From contig JAVXUO010002765.1 of NCBI GenBank assembly GCA_033065855.1, positions 62,001 to 126,000 of the forward strand: a stretch of DNA of 64,000 nt, given 5' to 3'. Within the stretch, counting starts at the first letter, position 1, and each line of letters opens with the position of its first letter. The position numbers and the translations under genes are program-made. The notes under the pieces were generated by a model that had not been told where the DNA came from, searched no databases, and saw only the letters and a program-made list of their open reading frames with translations. Source of the DNA: Escallonia rubra. Its lineage: Eukaryota; Streptophyta; Magnoliopsida; Escalloniales; Escalloniaceae. Below are positions 23,791 through 36,409 of this stretch, one piece after another.

Positions 23791-26361
23791 TGGTGTGTTT
23801 GATAACACCATTCAGCACTTAAAACTGAATATTTTCAGTGATTTCAAATTAAGTGCGTTTGATAACGTACTTTTTTAACCACTTAAAATAATAAGTGGTA
23901 AGTTAATTGAAGACCAATATTTTAAGTCACCATGAGTTACTTATCACTTATCACTGAACAAGCTCAACGATGTGTCATTAAAAGATTTTACCCGTAAGTG
24001 ACTGATTTGCCCTCACTCCTTCTTGTCTGCCTCTCTCCTTCTTCCCGATGGATTTGTTACGATTCTTTATCTGCCTCTTCCAATTGAACGGCGACTCAGT
24101 ACTCCACCGGAATTAGTGATCTCTTCTCACTATATTCCTACCACAACTGCAGGTACCCAATTTCTTTCCTCTCATGGTGGATGAATATGGGGGTGTCGCT
24201 TAATCTATGAATGTAATTAGGGCTTCTTTTCCATCTATTTTTTCTGATATTGGATCAATTGTATATGCATGAAGGATCCGTAGTGTGCGTTCATTAAACG
24301 AGCTATTGGGGTTTCTAATTCTTGAAGCCCTTTTGGCATGTCATTACTGTGTGCAAAGGTGAAATTAGGTCAGTATAATGGGTCCTATTTTGACACAAGT
24401 AGGCTTCTATTAGGGCTTTTTTTGTTCTCTCGACTTTGCAAATTTGGATTCTAGGTTATATTGTTTTCATGGTAATTAGGTGTTTTTACTTTATCTTCTT
24501 CCTTAAATCTGGTTTTGGGTGAGAAATCAGTCCAATCGATAGCTAGAGTTTAAAGCAGAAGTTCCAAGACCAACTCCCACACAATCTCTCCTGTTGGTCA
24601 ATTTCAAATATACTTCTTTTACCTGCTTGAGAGCAGCAAGAACACTAAATTTTCATGTATATGGGTTCTACCTCAGACTCCCCCTCCCCTCAAGAGTAGG
24701 GTCAGCTTCACTGGCTTACCCTTTCCCAAAAATGAGTTAGGAAACCAAGTGCCATCATCAAGACCGAACTAAAAAAGATAAGCTCGTTGATTTTTTGGTG
24801 TTTTTTTCATTTCCTTCTTCATCCTCTGAACCGAGAATGAATACACATACATGTGTGACCAAACAAGGCCACAAAAGATAGGCTTGAAATTAGTGTAGTA
24901 CATGTATCCAATGTTTCTGGAACAGGTGGGCTGTATGGAAGGGGAGACTATGGTGGCACTAGTCATTACCATCTTTACTCAACATAAAAAAAGAGGCACA
25001 TTAGTCACAGTGGCATTTGTCCTAAAGGTTTCAATAGGTCCATTAGCTTCATGCAGTTGTTAGTGTCTCTATGCACTTTCTCAGTACTAGAGGTATAGCC
25101 TGCAATTGCAATCGTGAACAATTTAAGAGACTTGGAGAGTTAATTTGAGATTTCCAGCTTTTTCGTTCTTAGATGAACTTGTTAGACCTCTTCGGTTTCG
25201 TGTGGTTGTGATATTTGGAACTAAATTGCATCATCATCTTATATAGACTATACCAGGTTATTTCTAGATTGCTGGGTTCTGTTTCATTTTGAGCTTAGGC
25301 CATTTTTTTCTGCTGATTAGTATTGGCGTCTTATGACATCAATCATGAAGTCAATCTAGGATCGCTAATTTTTCTAAACTATTTCTGACTTGAATTGATA
25401 AGGCTTCGATATGTATTAATTTAATAGCTCTATGACGATTTAGTATAGTACTTCGGATATTATGCGAATGACCATCCTAGTTTTTAGGTTTTGTAACCAA
25501 GTCAGTGCTTTATGGCATAGCCCTTGATTTTATGTATTACATTCATTATAAATTCATCTCTTCACCTTGTATTTGTGTTTTTATAATAGTATCTAATAGT
25601 GTAATGCTTGTATAGGAATGACTTTTGGTGACGGTTCTAGAGCAAACTGGAAGGATCCAGAATTATATAAAATTTTCATAGATGCATGCATTGCCGAAGC
25701 ATCGGATGGTGGAAAGTCTGGAGGAAGTTTGAAGAAGGCATCATGGGATTTGAGACTTGGAGAGTTAATTTGAGATTTCACGGATTCTCTTTTTGAGCGA
25801 TTTGACAATGGAGATATTCTTGAGAATACGGTACACCATAACGAAAATGCAGTAGATATGGGAGCAGAAGCACGACAAGCAGATCAAATTTTTATGGTTA
25901 ACTTACGAGAGCAGATTGCAACTCAACTATTTAATTTGAGATTGTAGTTCATTAATGTAAAAGTTTGATGTTTGGTTGTCGAAACATTACTTGCTAATTC
26001 TTATGGTATGATTAATTTGAATGTTCTTTTGTATTTCAATGACTGTAAAATTGGATTTGAAGTATGCATTATTGAGATAGCAATACGTTCAATTTTAATA
26101 ATTATATAATAATGTTGACAAAGTTTTTAAAAAACAAAGTAGAAGGGCATTATTGTCAAATTAAACAAATTTTAGACTTCAGTTCTTATGTTTTACCAAA
26201 CAGAATAGACTGATTCAGCACTTAAATTTCAGACAAGACCAATTTTTTTTCAGTACTTAACATTCAGTAGCTTAGAATTTTCAATTCTACAAATTCAGTA
26301 CTTTAGGCCCCGTACGCTTACAGTTTTCAGCACTTAAATTTCAGTTTTATCAAACGCACCC
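23791..26361 (+). mobile_element. PIF/Harbinger DNA transposon, deletion derivative
   Basis: Terminal repeats TGGTGTGTTTGATAA and, at the right end in reverse complement, GGGTGCGTTTGATAA are flanked by TAA at 23788-23790 and 26362-26364, the 3-bp duplication typical of PIF/Harbinger. Similarity between the ends continues inward around AAGTGCTGAAAACTG words. The interior keeps remnants of both Harbinger genes. At 25618-25773 there is a Myb/SANT-like fragment with NWKDPELYKIFIDACIAEA and GGSLKKASW, ending in a stop. At about 25800-25945 there is a tail like the end of HARBI1-type nucleases (FMVNLREQIATQLF). The DDE catalytic core is missing, so it is non-autonomous. It sits inside the SIRE-type element and is therefore younger than it. 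Confidence 0.85.
25618..25773 (+). pseudogene. Myb/SANT-like domain remnant of Harbinger ORF1
   Basis: About 51 codons beginning MTFGDGSRANWKDPELYKIF, then a Gly/Ser-rich linker and SLKKASWDLRL. This is the start of the trihelix-type SANT domain that Harbinger ORF1 proteins use to bind element ends, where a W..PEL...F...C pattern is usual. The frame stops before the second half of the domain. Immediately downstream the sequence jumps to transposase-tail-like codons, so an internal deletion joined the two genes. Confidence 0.6.
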
Positions 26362-27417
26362 TAAATCTTAAGGGGGAGTAAGCATTCCAAGATTAAAGAT
26401 GCCACTTCAAATAAGGAGAGCCTCAAAGCTTGTTAAAGAAAACGGATTTAAAAATGATCCCTCATTAGATTGAATCCTCGATAATTCATCAAGTGGGTAA
26501 AAGTTAATGCTCTATTCAATATTGTGTTATGTGCTAAACTTATACATCATGAAACATCCTTAAATTGCCATACTTATTTCTCATGATATAAATAACTTGC
26601 TTATTAAGCACTCATGCAAACTATGGTCTAGATTGTGCGTCTTGATTGTTTATTTCTCCATATTATAATCTTGGATACTTGTAGGATTTAGATGACGATA
26701 AATGGTCCTCTTGCACTTACATAGGAAACATTGATGACCATTATTGTCTTTATGGAAATTTCATGCTGAAGTTATGTCGTCTTAATCCTTCATATTGCCA
26801 TTTTTACACACACGCACCTTTTGGTAATGCCAAAAGGAGAGCATGACTCGGTTAGACATTTAGTTGTGTTTGTCGGATATTCTTGACATTGATTGAGGGG
26901 GAGTATACATTAGGATGGTATATGCATATGGTAACTTGATAAGGGAAGCTTACATGCTTGAATCACATGCTATCTTGTTACTCTTGAAAAAGTGTATGAA
27001 GAACATTAGATTATTGAGCTACATTGCATATCTTTCTTTGGATCATGAAAGAATTCTTGATGTTATCCGTGTGACTCCATGAGTTATATGCACCTCGCGC
27101 CATTATCTTACTTATAACTATCTTCTCAGAGACGCATACCCTTGTCTTCTTATTGAAAACAAAGGGGGAGAAATAATCTTGATTTCATATGCTATGTGAT
27201 AGTGTGTTTTTGAGAGAACATTAGAGGAATAGCATATCTTGTTTTAGCTAGGGGAGTTAGCTATGAGCTTAATTGCTATATGAGATAAATTGAAACATCT
27301 TGAGTATACTAGAGATGATAGAATGTTCTAAGTGAGATTGTTGTGCTCAATTGACTACCATTTGACACATCTTACATTCTATAGAATCAATGCTTGTCAT
27401 CATAAAAAGGGGGATAT

Positions 27418-28099
27418 TGTTAGCCTTATGATTGGATAACATAGGCTTATATTTTGTTTTGATGATAACTATACATTGATTATGTCCTCATATATGCTTT
27501 GAGTGGATTTTTGGTAGGTAAATACATAAACACTCAAGAAGACACATTTGAGAAGTTGAATACATGGATTAAAGCCAAAGAAGAAAAACGCTATAGTTGA
27601 CATGCTATGGAAGCTTCATCAAGTCCAATGCAAAGAGCAACAAAGAATGCATATGCTAAGTTACTATGGATTATGACTGATCTTTACGTTTATGTAACTA
27701 GTCTTGGTTTGATGCTCGGACTGATGACTAGGACCTAAAATGACCTTAGGACACCTTGTGCATTACATGTGAGTTCATAACCTTTCACACAAGTGTGTTT
27801 CTTGAAAATGAGTGCACTTTGGAGCTTACTCAGATTTTCTCAAAAGAAATTTGTGCTAATATTTTCCTTATTTTTTATAAAAAAATTTGTTACCTTTCCA
27901 ACGCAAAAAATGACGCCTCAATCCGATTTTTCTAGAAAAAGTTATGTCCAAAGTAAGAAAGGGAGTTTTATGAGGCAACTGAGAAATGGGCAGTAAGGCA
28001 ATGTAGTCAACTTTATTGACCGTTGGATGAAAAGTAACAGCTAGTTTTGCCCAAAATCATGTCAAATCTTCCAATAACGGCTATATTTGATATTCACCC
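27418..28099 (+). repeat. Truncated 3' LTR of the SIRE-type Copia element
   Basis: Begins TGTTAGCC right after the polypurine tract AAAAAGGGGGATAT and follows the 5' LTR for about 680 bp, then stops at GATATTCACC. The rest is replaced by the Gypsy-like LTR relic that follows. Confidence 0.8.
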
Positions 28100-28129
28100 T
28101 TAATTCTCCATAACCCTAGAACTAGATTC

Positions 28130-29110
28130 AGGTATGTAAAATGATGGTGCTAGGCACCTTATTATACCCTGAGTAGGTCTTTACTTGTCTTCATCATGAT
28201 TTGAGGATTTTTATTGAAAGTTGAATAAACCCAGATTACAATTAATTATATGGTTTGAACTCAAAATCTGCAGTTGACTGGCCTGTATACTTAATTGGAC
28301 TAATCAATATCAAAACCTTGTAGTTCTGATCCTATGAGAGGCAACATAAATCTTGATTTGTGGTTAAAACCCAATATGTTATAAGAACGAGTTCATTATC
28401 AAAACTGTTTTAGCAAAGACGTGAGATTTGAGTACTCAATATCCAAACTTCAAGATTCAATCGCGGGGACGAGTTCTTTACTGAATTACAAGAATAAAAG
28501 ATAGATCATGCCATTGGATCTTGATTTCTGGGCTGTTGAGTTTGAATCCATCCATAATGTAAACATAAAAAAAATAAGTGTGTGATTATATGGGCAAGTT
28601 AGATATAAGATGAAGTGCATGGAGAACCCTAACAATATAGCAATAGCCTCTAGAGATTCTCCTCCATGTTAGGGGGACCTTAGGGATGTTTGTGTAGAAG
28701 TCACGGGGTCTAGGGCTGCAAAAATGATGCAAAAAAAAAAAAAGATTATTGCACAGCCCTAGCCACCACAACAGAAATAGTAAAAAATTGCCTCCTCTAC
28801 CGAGTGATATGGCTTAACGGCCAAGGTGTATTGGTCTATACAGTTTCTGTTGTGACTTACTTTAAAGCCCAGAAAAAGTTTATTTCCTGCCATATAGATA
28901 GTCGTAAATCAAATAAAAACACACCCAAAGACCAATCTATGGTAAATAAAATTCATTATACTCTGACCTGGGTGAAACCTAATATAAATAGATTAATTGG
29001 GCTAGTTTAAACTAGATTGGACTACAAGATAAATTAATGCCTATAAGAATACATTAACTGGGTAGGATTGAGCCGGATCGGATCAGATCGTACTAGACTA
29101 GTCTAGATCA
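28130..29110 (-). repeat. Probable Ty3/Gypsy LTR, copy 3, fossil
   Basis: Same orientation as the copy at 16571-19125. Shared landmarks are GGTGCTAGGCACC versus GGTGTTAGGCAC near one end, the GGACTAATCxxxATCAAAACxTT segment, the GATCCTATGxG segment, and a run of GACTAGACT-like words near the other end. No internal coding region is recognisable. Strongly diverged and old, with approximate ends. Confidence 0.45.
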
Positions 29111-29469
29111 AAAGAAAAGATAAGTACAAAAGGGAGTATCCTTAGAGCCCCTCAATGATAAAGGATCTTGCATGCAAGCGAAGATCATAAAAAACAACAC
29201 ATTTTTTTAAATCGATACTAAAAAAACCACTAGACAGACGACTGACACGACGACACACAAAGGGGACGAACCTCTATAAGGCTTCCTATGTATCCTAGAA
29301 AAAGGAGCAGAACAATGTAGTTCGGAGGATATGTGACTAAAATTTGGAAACTGGAACTGGATAAGAGGTACTCAACTAGTACCAAGCACCTAAAGGCATT
29401 ACTCGAAGTTGTAGCCAACGAGGAGTGGAAGCGTGCGGTCGTCGAGCAACATCAGAACTAATTTGAGAC

Positions 29470-31345
29470 TAAAACTTATCTGAAACAGGAGCCAACAACA
29501 TGTGAAAGTGACAACCCGAAGCCAATAAGACCTGGGAAAGGCTTTTCATTAGGAATATCAAAAGAAACTGGAAATAAACTTCATATGAAGTAAGAGCCAA
29601 AGTGTATGGAAGCAGTTGGTTGGTTGTTTAGACAAAGGGCGAATCCTTAGAGACTGAAGCCAATAATTCCTATAAACGGTTGGTCGTCAGATAAAGGTGT
29701 ACCTAAAAGCCAACATGTGAAAGCGATTGCTCGTCAGATAAAGGGCACACGGAAAAAGCCGGAGCCAACAACACGTGGAAGCAGTTACTCGTCTAGGGAT
29801 AATAGACACATGTCTAAGAGCTGAGCCAACACATGTCTAGGGAAAGTGGTTGGTCGCTTAGACACAATGAAAAAAATCTAGGATTTGAATCCAAAATTAC
29901 ATAAAAATTGTTGGTACTTAGGAACACCAGAAATTCACTTGCTCCCTCTGCCCCTAAACTATTGCACACATTTGGCTTGCACAAATATTAGGAAAATGGT
30001 CAAATTTGCTTATTTTTTCAACTTTACCCTCGTCACTTTTACAACCTATCATAGGCCCACTGTCAAACCAAGTTTGTCCTTGTCCACCTCTTTGCTCTTT
30101 GATCTCTCCTATTCATCTCCATCGATCCTTAACCATGGCCATCATGGATAAAGAAATCTGAAATGCAATACTAAGATTCTTTACTTTTTCCTTATATTTG
30201 TTGTTCTGAATTTGATATTGAAAATCAAAATTTATTACCATCTCTCTGGTTGCATCTAAAATTTGAATTCCTAACTTATAAAAATCCCATTGCTGAAGAA
30301 CAAGCAGATTATGTTGATGCATAATGGGTTTACGCAAGACATAAGAAAAAATCCAAATCAATCATCATCATCAGCCAATTGTCATTACCAGATTGATGGG
30401 CCTCACTTCTAGCACCATCACTTCTAAGTGACAAAGTGACAGAGAAATGAGAGGAGAACAGGAAGATGAGATAGGAGAGCATGAAATGGAGATCGAATAA
30501 GAGGAGAGAGGACGGATAAATGAGAGGTTAGCACGAAGATGAGAGAAAGAAAGATGGGTGGAGAGGAGATGAGAGAGAAAGTTAGTTTCGGGGAGTAAGT
30601 GAGGGAGAGAAAGATAATAAAGGAGAAGTAGATAAAGGGTAAAAATGGAAAATTGAAGTTAAAAGTTTCTATACTTGGAAACTGAACAATTTTCTTGGGA
30701 GGTGCAAAAAGAAAATATGAACTATTTTTCTGGGACATAGGGGGTACATAAGACTTGGAGCCAAAGCATGTGGAAGTAGTTGATTGCTTAAATGAAAGGA
30801 ATAGAGTATATTGAAAAGTGGCGAGAACCAATAATGCATGGAAGCAGTTCATCATCTAGACATACCAAAACCATCAAACTTAAAAGTCGGGGCCAATTAT
30901 GCGTTCAAGCAATTAGTGTTTTAGAAACACTACTTGGAAGCAGTTGGTCGCATACGCATAAGGAAAATGGCATATCTAGAAGTTAGAACCAACAATGCCC
31001 GTAAGCTGTTGGTCGCCTAGACACAAGGAGAAAAAACATATCTTCAAGTTGAAGCCAACCACACGTGAGAGCGGTTTGTCTAAACATACCAAGAACAACG
31101 AAAGATGAGCAACTCAAAGTTGGAGCCGACAATGCCGACTAACAGTCATTGAGTGAGTGATTATAAAGGATATCAATCTTATTTGAAAGCAAAACGATTT
31201 AATAGGATAGGTTACCTAATACCAGAACCAACATTTTATCTGAAGTTGGTCATTGGGCAAAAAGAATAGGTATACATCTAATAGCGGGGTCAACTTACTT
31301 CTAAAGCTGGTCGTTAGACGTCATTGCTATTTAAAGTATAGTTGA
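29470..31345. repeat. Degenerate tandem repeat interrupted by a MITE-like element
   Basis: Variants of GAGCCAACAACACGTGGAAGC followed by GTTGGTCGTCTAGACA recur at roughly 70-90-base spacing from 29480 to 29880 and again from 30750 to 31330. The two halves are separated by the element at about 29941-30746, so the array predates that insertion. Copies are heavily diverged. Confidence 0.65.
29941..30746. mobile_element. Probable MITE with long imperfect terminal repeats
   Basis: The left end GCTCCCTCTGCCCCTAAAC and the right end in reverse complement, GTACCCCCTATGTCCCAG, begin terminal repeats that stay similar for about 70 bases (both contain TTGCAC and AGAAAAT/GGAAAAT words). CTCCCTCYGTCCC-type starts are typical of Stowaway-like MITEs. 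No TA duplication could be confirmed. It splits the tandem array around it. Confidence 0.5.
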
Positions 31346-31440
31346 GATGTTATATGAGTCTTAAACCATTGAGTAGCCCATCCGAAGAAAGACTCCATTA
31401 TTGGACAAGATTAGCTTATCATATCAGACTCAAGCACATG

Positions 31441-31902
31441 TGTAATAATGTGTCTTGGATAAAAAAATGCAGAATGTGTGGGTGTCCCACATCGGTTATT
31501 CAAAGAAGATTGTGACTTGGACCTAAGTATATAATTCTTGTCCCACCTTGGTTATTTAGAAAAAGTCACTACTTATCTCTAAGTATATATATGTTGTCTG
31601 GTTTGTGTTTTAAGTACAAGAGAGAAGAGAGAAGAGTCCTTCCTTGAGTAGGCAAAGAGAGAAGAATCCTTCTTTGAGTAGGAAGAGTCTTTCTTTGAAG
31701 ACAGAGGAGCCATTCTTTGAGAGGGTATGTTGAGAGAGACAAAGGTTTGTAATCTCCAGTGATAAACATAGTGAAATCGCTGCTACCACCGTGGAGTAGA
31801 CTTTCACCGAACCACGTAAATCTTGTGTGTCTCTATTTTCTGTTATTGTTTTTGAATTCTCTTCTTTATTTCTTGGTGCGGAATCTAGTATATTACTTTA
31901 CA
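31441..31902 (+). repeat. 5' LTR of the Tork-like Copia element
   Basis: Starts TGTAATAATGTGTCTTGG and ends in TATTACTTTACA, directly followed by the primer-binding-site region. It carries an extra internal duplication of about 40 bp (the TCCTTCTTTGAGTAGG words) that the 3' LTR lacks. Confidence 0.92.
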
Positions 31903-34900
31903 AGTGGTATCAGAGCTGAGGTTTAGTGATAGATTGAAAGCACCTTGCAATGGCGCCAAATACGTTGACGAAGTATGATTTGGAGAAGTTTGATGGATCG
32001 AACGATTTCAGTTATGGAGGATGAAGATGCGTGTTGTTTTAATTCAGCAAGGGTTGTTGAAAGCGTTAAAAAGGGGGAAACAAGGGCTTCTTGATACGAT
32101 GTCTAATGATGAAAAAGAAGATATGTTAGAGAGAGCCCATAGTGCCATGTTGCTGTGTTTAGCCGACAATGTGGTGCGAAAGGTTTCTCAGGAAATGACT
32201 GCGGCTAGATTATGGCTGAAATTGGAAAGCTTCTACATGACAAAGTCTCTGACAAATCGCCTCTATTTAAAGCAACGGCTGTATACTCTTCGGATGAAAG
32301 AAGGTACATCGATCAGTGATCATCTTGATGAATATAATAAGTTAATATTAGACCTGCAAAATATTGATATCAAGATAGAAGATGAGGATAAAGCTTTACT
32401 ATTGCTGTGTTCTTTACCTCCGTCATATGAACATCTTGTTACTACCTTATTCTATGGGAAGGACAATATCTCCATGTAGGAGGTTGAGGCTATGATAAAT
32501 TCCCAGAAATTAAGGAAGAATGTTTCAAAAAATAGGGGAGAAGAACATGGTGATGGTCTGATGGCTCGAGGCCGAAGCACTGACCATGTTGGGTCTAGAA
32601 ATAAAGGAAGATCGAGGTCTCAGTCAAAGACCGGAAAATTGAAGTGCTATCATTGTCACAAGGAAAGGCATTATAGAAAGGATTGTCCTGAGCGTAAAGG
32701 GAAGAAAAATGATAATTCAAAGACGGCTGATGCTGGAGTAGTAGAAGATAATTCTTATAGTGCGGATGTTCTCTCAGTTACCATCAGTTCCTCAGATGGA
32801 GGGTGGATTCTTGATACGGGTTGCTTCTATCATATGTGTCCCAATAGGGATTGGTTTGCCACTTATCGCTCATTTGATGGTGGTAAATTTCTTATGGGAA
32901 ATGATGTCGCCTGTAAGGTGGTTGAGATAAGTTCAATTCAGATTAGGATGCATTATGGTATTGTGAGAACTTTGACTGGTGTCAGGCACATTCCAGAGCT
33001 GAGGAAAACTTTGATTTCTTTGGGTACGCTTGACTCCAATGGTTGTAGCTATCGGGCTGCAGGTGGAGTTATGAGGATAATGAAGGGTTCTCTTGTTGTG
33101 ATGAAGGGGTTGAAACAAAATAGTCTCTATTTGTTACAGGGTAGCACAGTTACAGGAGCAGCAGTAGTAGCTTCATCTTCTGATATAAATTCTGACACTA
33201 CCAAGATTTGGCATATGCGTCTTGGGCATATGAGTGAGAGGGGTATGGATGTGCTAAGCAAACAAGTTTTGCTGGGAAGCAAGAAAATCGGGAAGATGGA
33301 TTTTTGTGAGCATTATGTCTTCGGGAAGTAGTGTAGGGTGAAATTCAGTCGGGCTATTCATACCACCAAAGGTACGGTGGATTATATCCATTCAGATCTT
33401 TGGGGTCCTTCCACGGTTCCTTCTAAGGGTGGTGGCAGATATATGTTGACCTTTATTGATGACTTCTCAAGAAAGGTCTGGGTGTACATCTTGAAAAAAA
33501 AGAGTGATGTCTTTATTCAGTGGAAGCAGTTTAAGATGATGATTGAAAAACAAACCAACAAAGAAATTAAATGCTTGAGGACTGACAATGGCATGTAATT
33601 CTGCTTGGATTAGTTTACTAAGTTCTGCAAGAATGAAGGCATAGTGAGGCATCGCACTGTTAGAAAAATGCCAAAGCAGAATGGGGTTGCAGAACAGATG
33701 AATAGGACTCTCCCTGAGAGAGCTTGATGTATGCTTTCAAATGTCAGGTTATCAAAGGAATTTTGGGCAGAAACTATTAACACATCTGCATATTTGGTAA
33801 ATAGGTCTCCATCGACTGCAATTGATTGCAAGACTCCTAAAGAAGTTTGGTATGGTAAGCATGCTAATTATGAAAATTTGAGGATATTTGGTTGTCCTGC
33901 TTATGTTCATGTTAATGATGGTAAACTTGAGTCGAGAGCATAGAAGTGCATTTTCTTAGGCTATGCAAGTGGGGTAAAAGGGTACCGATTGTGGTGTCTT
34001 GATTCTAAGTCATCCAGGTTCCTAATTAGCAGAGATGTGACCTTTGATGAGTCTTCGATGCTTTTGAAGAAGAATGAGTTGATTGATGCAAGGAAAGACC
34101 ACGGTGTCAAGGAGAAGGTAGAGCTAAAGGTTTGAGCTCTAGATTATTTACCTATAATTCCTGCAGATGAGGATGATGGTTCTCATTCTACCGTGGAGAA
34201 TGAAGAACCTCAGGAACAACAGTATAACATTGCCAGAAACAGACCGAGAAGAGAAATTTGACCTCCTTAGAAGTATGGATATGCGGATATGGTTGCTTAT
34301 GCTCTTAGTGTGGCAGAGAGTATTGAGGTTGAAGAGCCTGTTACATACAAAGAGGCCATCAAAAGCACGAAATCAGCACAATGGACAATTGCTATGAGTA
34401 AGGAGATGGAATCGCTTTACAAAAATCAAACGTGGGAATTGGTGAAACCGCCTGTGGCCCAGAAGATTGTTGGTTGCAAATGGGTCTACAAGAAGAAGGA
34501 GGGAATTCCTGGAACGGAAGATGCAAGGTATAAAGTACGCTTAGTAGCTAAGGGTTTTACTCAGAGAGAAGGTATTGATTACAATGAAATATTTTCTCAT
34601 GTAGTAAAACATACTTCGATAAGAGTGTTGCTTGCTATGGTTGGTCTATATGACTTGGAGTTAGAACAGCTGGATGTCAAGACAGCTTTTCTACACGGTG
34701 AGTTGGAAGAGCAGATATTCATGCGTCAACCAGAGGGATTCGTGATCCAAGATAAGGAAGATCATGTGTTGCTTGTTGAAGAAATCCTTATATGGATTAA
34801 AGCAATCTCCAAGGCAGTGGTATAAGCGGTTCGACACTTTCATGGTAGAGAGAGGTTACACCAGGAGTGCCTATGACAGTTGTGTGTATCACCAGAGGCT

Positions 34901-35994
34901 CGCGGATGGTTCTCATATATACTTGTTGTTGTATGTTGATGACATGTTGATTGCTGCAAAATCGATGTCAGATGTCAACGGTTTGAAAGAGCAGTTGAAA
35001 AGGGAATTTGAGATGAAAGAATTGGGTGCAGCAAAGAGGATATTAGGGATAGAGATTCAGAGGGATAAACCTGCAGGAATTTTGTACTTGTCCCAGAAAA
35101 AGTACATTGAGCGAGTACTGCAACGCTTTGGTATGAAAAACTCTAAACCTGTTACTTCTCCTTTGGCATCACACTTCAAGCTTTCAGCAGCTGATTCCCC
35201 ACAGACCTAGGAGAAGGTGGAGCACATGCCTGTGTTCCATATGCTAGTGCAGTGGGCAGTCTTATGTATGCTATGGTTTGTACGAGACCGATTTTTTCTC
35301 ATGCAGTCAGTATGGTTAGCAGGTACATGAGTAATCCTGGGAAAGCTCATTGGCAGACAGTGAAAAAGATACTTCGATATCTGAGAGGTACTGCGGATAC
35401 TGGTTTAGTCTACCATCGGGGCAATGATACGAATGGTAGTGTTATTGGATATGTGGATTCAGACTACGCTGGAGATTTGGATAGGATGAGATCTTTGACG
35501 GGATATATCTTCAACTTTTCGAGCTGTGTGATCAGTTGGAAGGCTACTCTTCATACTATTGTTGCCTTATTTACTACAGAAGCTGAGTACATAGTGGCAA
35601 CCGAAGCAGTGAAGGAAGCCATTTGGTTGAAGGGCTTGGTTGGTGATTTGGGATTGAAGCATAAGTCTAGCACTATTTACTGCGATAGCCAAAGTGCCAT
35701 ACATCTGACCAAAAATCAGATGTTCCATGAGCGGACCAAGCATATTGATGTCAGGTTTCATTTTATTCGGGACGTGATTTCTCAGGGTACTGTTATGGTA
35801 GATAAGGTTTCCACAGATAAAAATTCGGCAGACATGATGACAAAGCATATTCCAGAGATCAGGTTTAAGTATTGCTTAGATTTGATCAATATCAGCAGTA
35901 TTTGAGGTGCAGCCCTAGGGGGCAGGTGTGGTAGCAACATATGATATTTTTCAGATTGTTTGTGGCTTGTTTTATCCAAGTCAAGGTGGAGATT

Positions 35995-36409
35995 TGTGAT
36001 AACGTGTCTTGGATAAAAAAACGCAGAATGTGTGAGTGTCCCACATCGGTTATTCAAAGAAGATTGTGACTTGGACCTAAGTATATAAGTCTTGTCTCAC
36101 ATTGATTATTTAGAAAAAGTCACTACTTATCTCTAAGTATGTATATATTGTCTTATATTATGTTTTAAGTACAAGAGACATGAGAGAATAGTCCTTCTTT
36201 GACTAGGAAGAGTTTTTCTTTGAAGAGAGATAAGTCATTCTTTGAGAGAGTTTGTTGAGAGAGACAAAGGTCTGTAATCCCCAGTGATAAACATAGTGAA
36301 AATTGCTGCTACTACCGTGGAGTAGGCTTTCGCCGAACCACGTAAATCTTGTGTCTCTATTTTCTGTCTTTTTTATTTCTTGGTGCAGAATCTAGTATAT
36401 TACTTTACA
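35995..36409 (+). repeat. 3' LTR of the Tork-like Copia element
   Basis: Starts TGTGATAACGTGTCTTGG right after the polypurine tract and ends TATTACTTTACA before the ACATG duplication. Shorter than the 5' LTR by about 47 bp. Confidence 0.92.

Larger units (their letters stand above)
20617..28099 (+). mobile_element. Broken SIRE-type Ty1/Copia retrotransposon carrying a Harbinger insertion
   Basis: Parts in order: 5' LTR 20617-21969 (starts TGTTAGCC); primer-binding site TGGTATCAGAGCC at 21972-21984 (tRNA-Met type); gag-like region about 22149-23763; a PIF/Harbinger element 23791-26361; a noncoding 3' region; polypurine tract AAAAAGGGGGATAT ending at 27417; and a 3' LTR from 27418, truncated near 28099. 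The gag region shows the SIRE/Maximus pattern: an acidic Asp/Ser segment (NDSDSDCSNND), a helical Asn/Glu-rich segment, a zinc knuckle CGWCNKKGHTTNC, and a short block like GSKKMWVPK. No protease, integrase or reverse transcriptase was found. It is broken in several places, and because the 3' LTR is truncated no flanking duplication can be tested. Confidence 0.8.
31441..36409 (+). mobile_element. Ty1/Copia retrotransposon, Tnt1/Tork-like, structurally complete but broken
   Basis: A 4969-bp element with two LTRs (462 and 415 bp, TGT...ACA), identical 5-bp flanks ACATG (31436-31440 and 36410-36414), primer-binding site TGGTATCAGAGC at 31905-31916, and polypurine tract AAGGTGGAGATT just before the 3' LTR. 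The coding region (about 31950-35905) shows, in Copia order: gag with LTNRLYLKQRLYTLRM; zinc knuckle CYHCHKERHYRKDC; protease WILDTGC; GAG-pre-integrase IWHMRLGHMSERG; integrase core HSDLWGP and DDFSRKVWVYILKKK; reverse transcriptase LEQLDVKTAFLHGELEEQI and YVDDML; RNase H YCDSQSAIHLTKN. It is broken, with roughly eight to ten breaks. LTR divergence by eye is several percent, so it is not a very recent insertion. Confidence 0.95.

Noticed and set aside
30424-30855. A 143-codon minus-strand frame
   Set aside because: It crosses the right end of the MITE-like element. The Ser/Phe/Leu-rich text comes from an AG-rich stretch.
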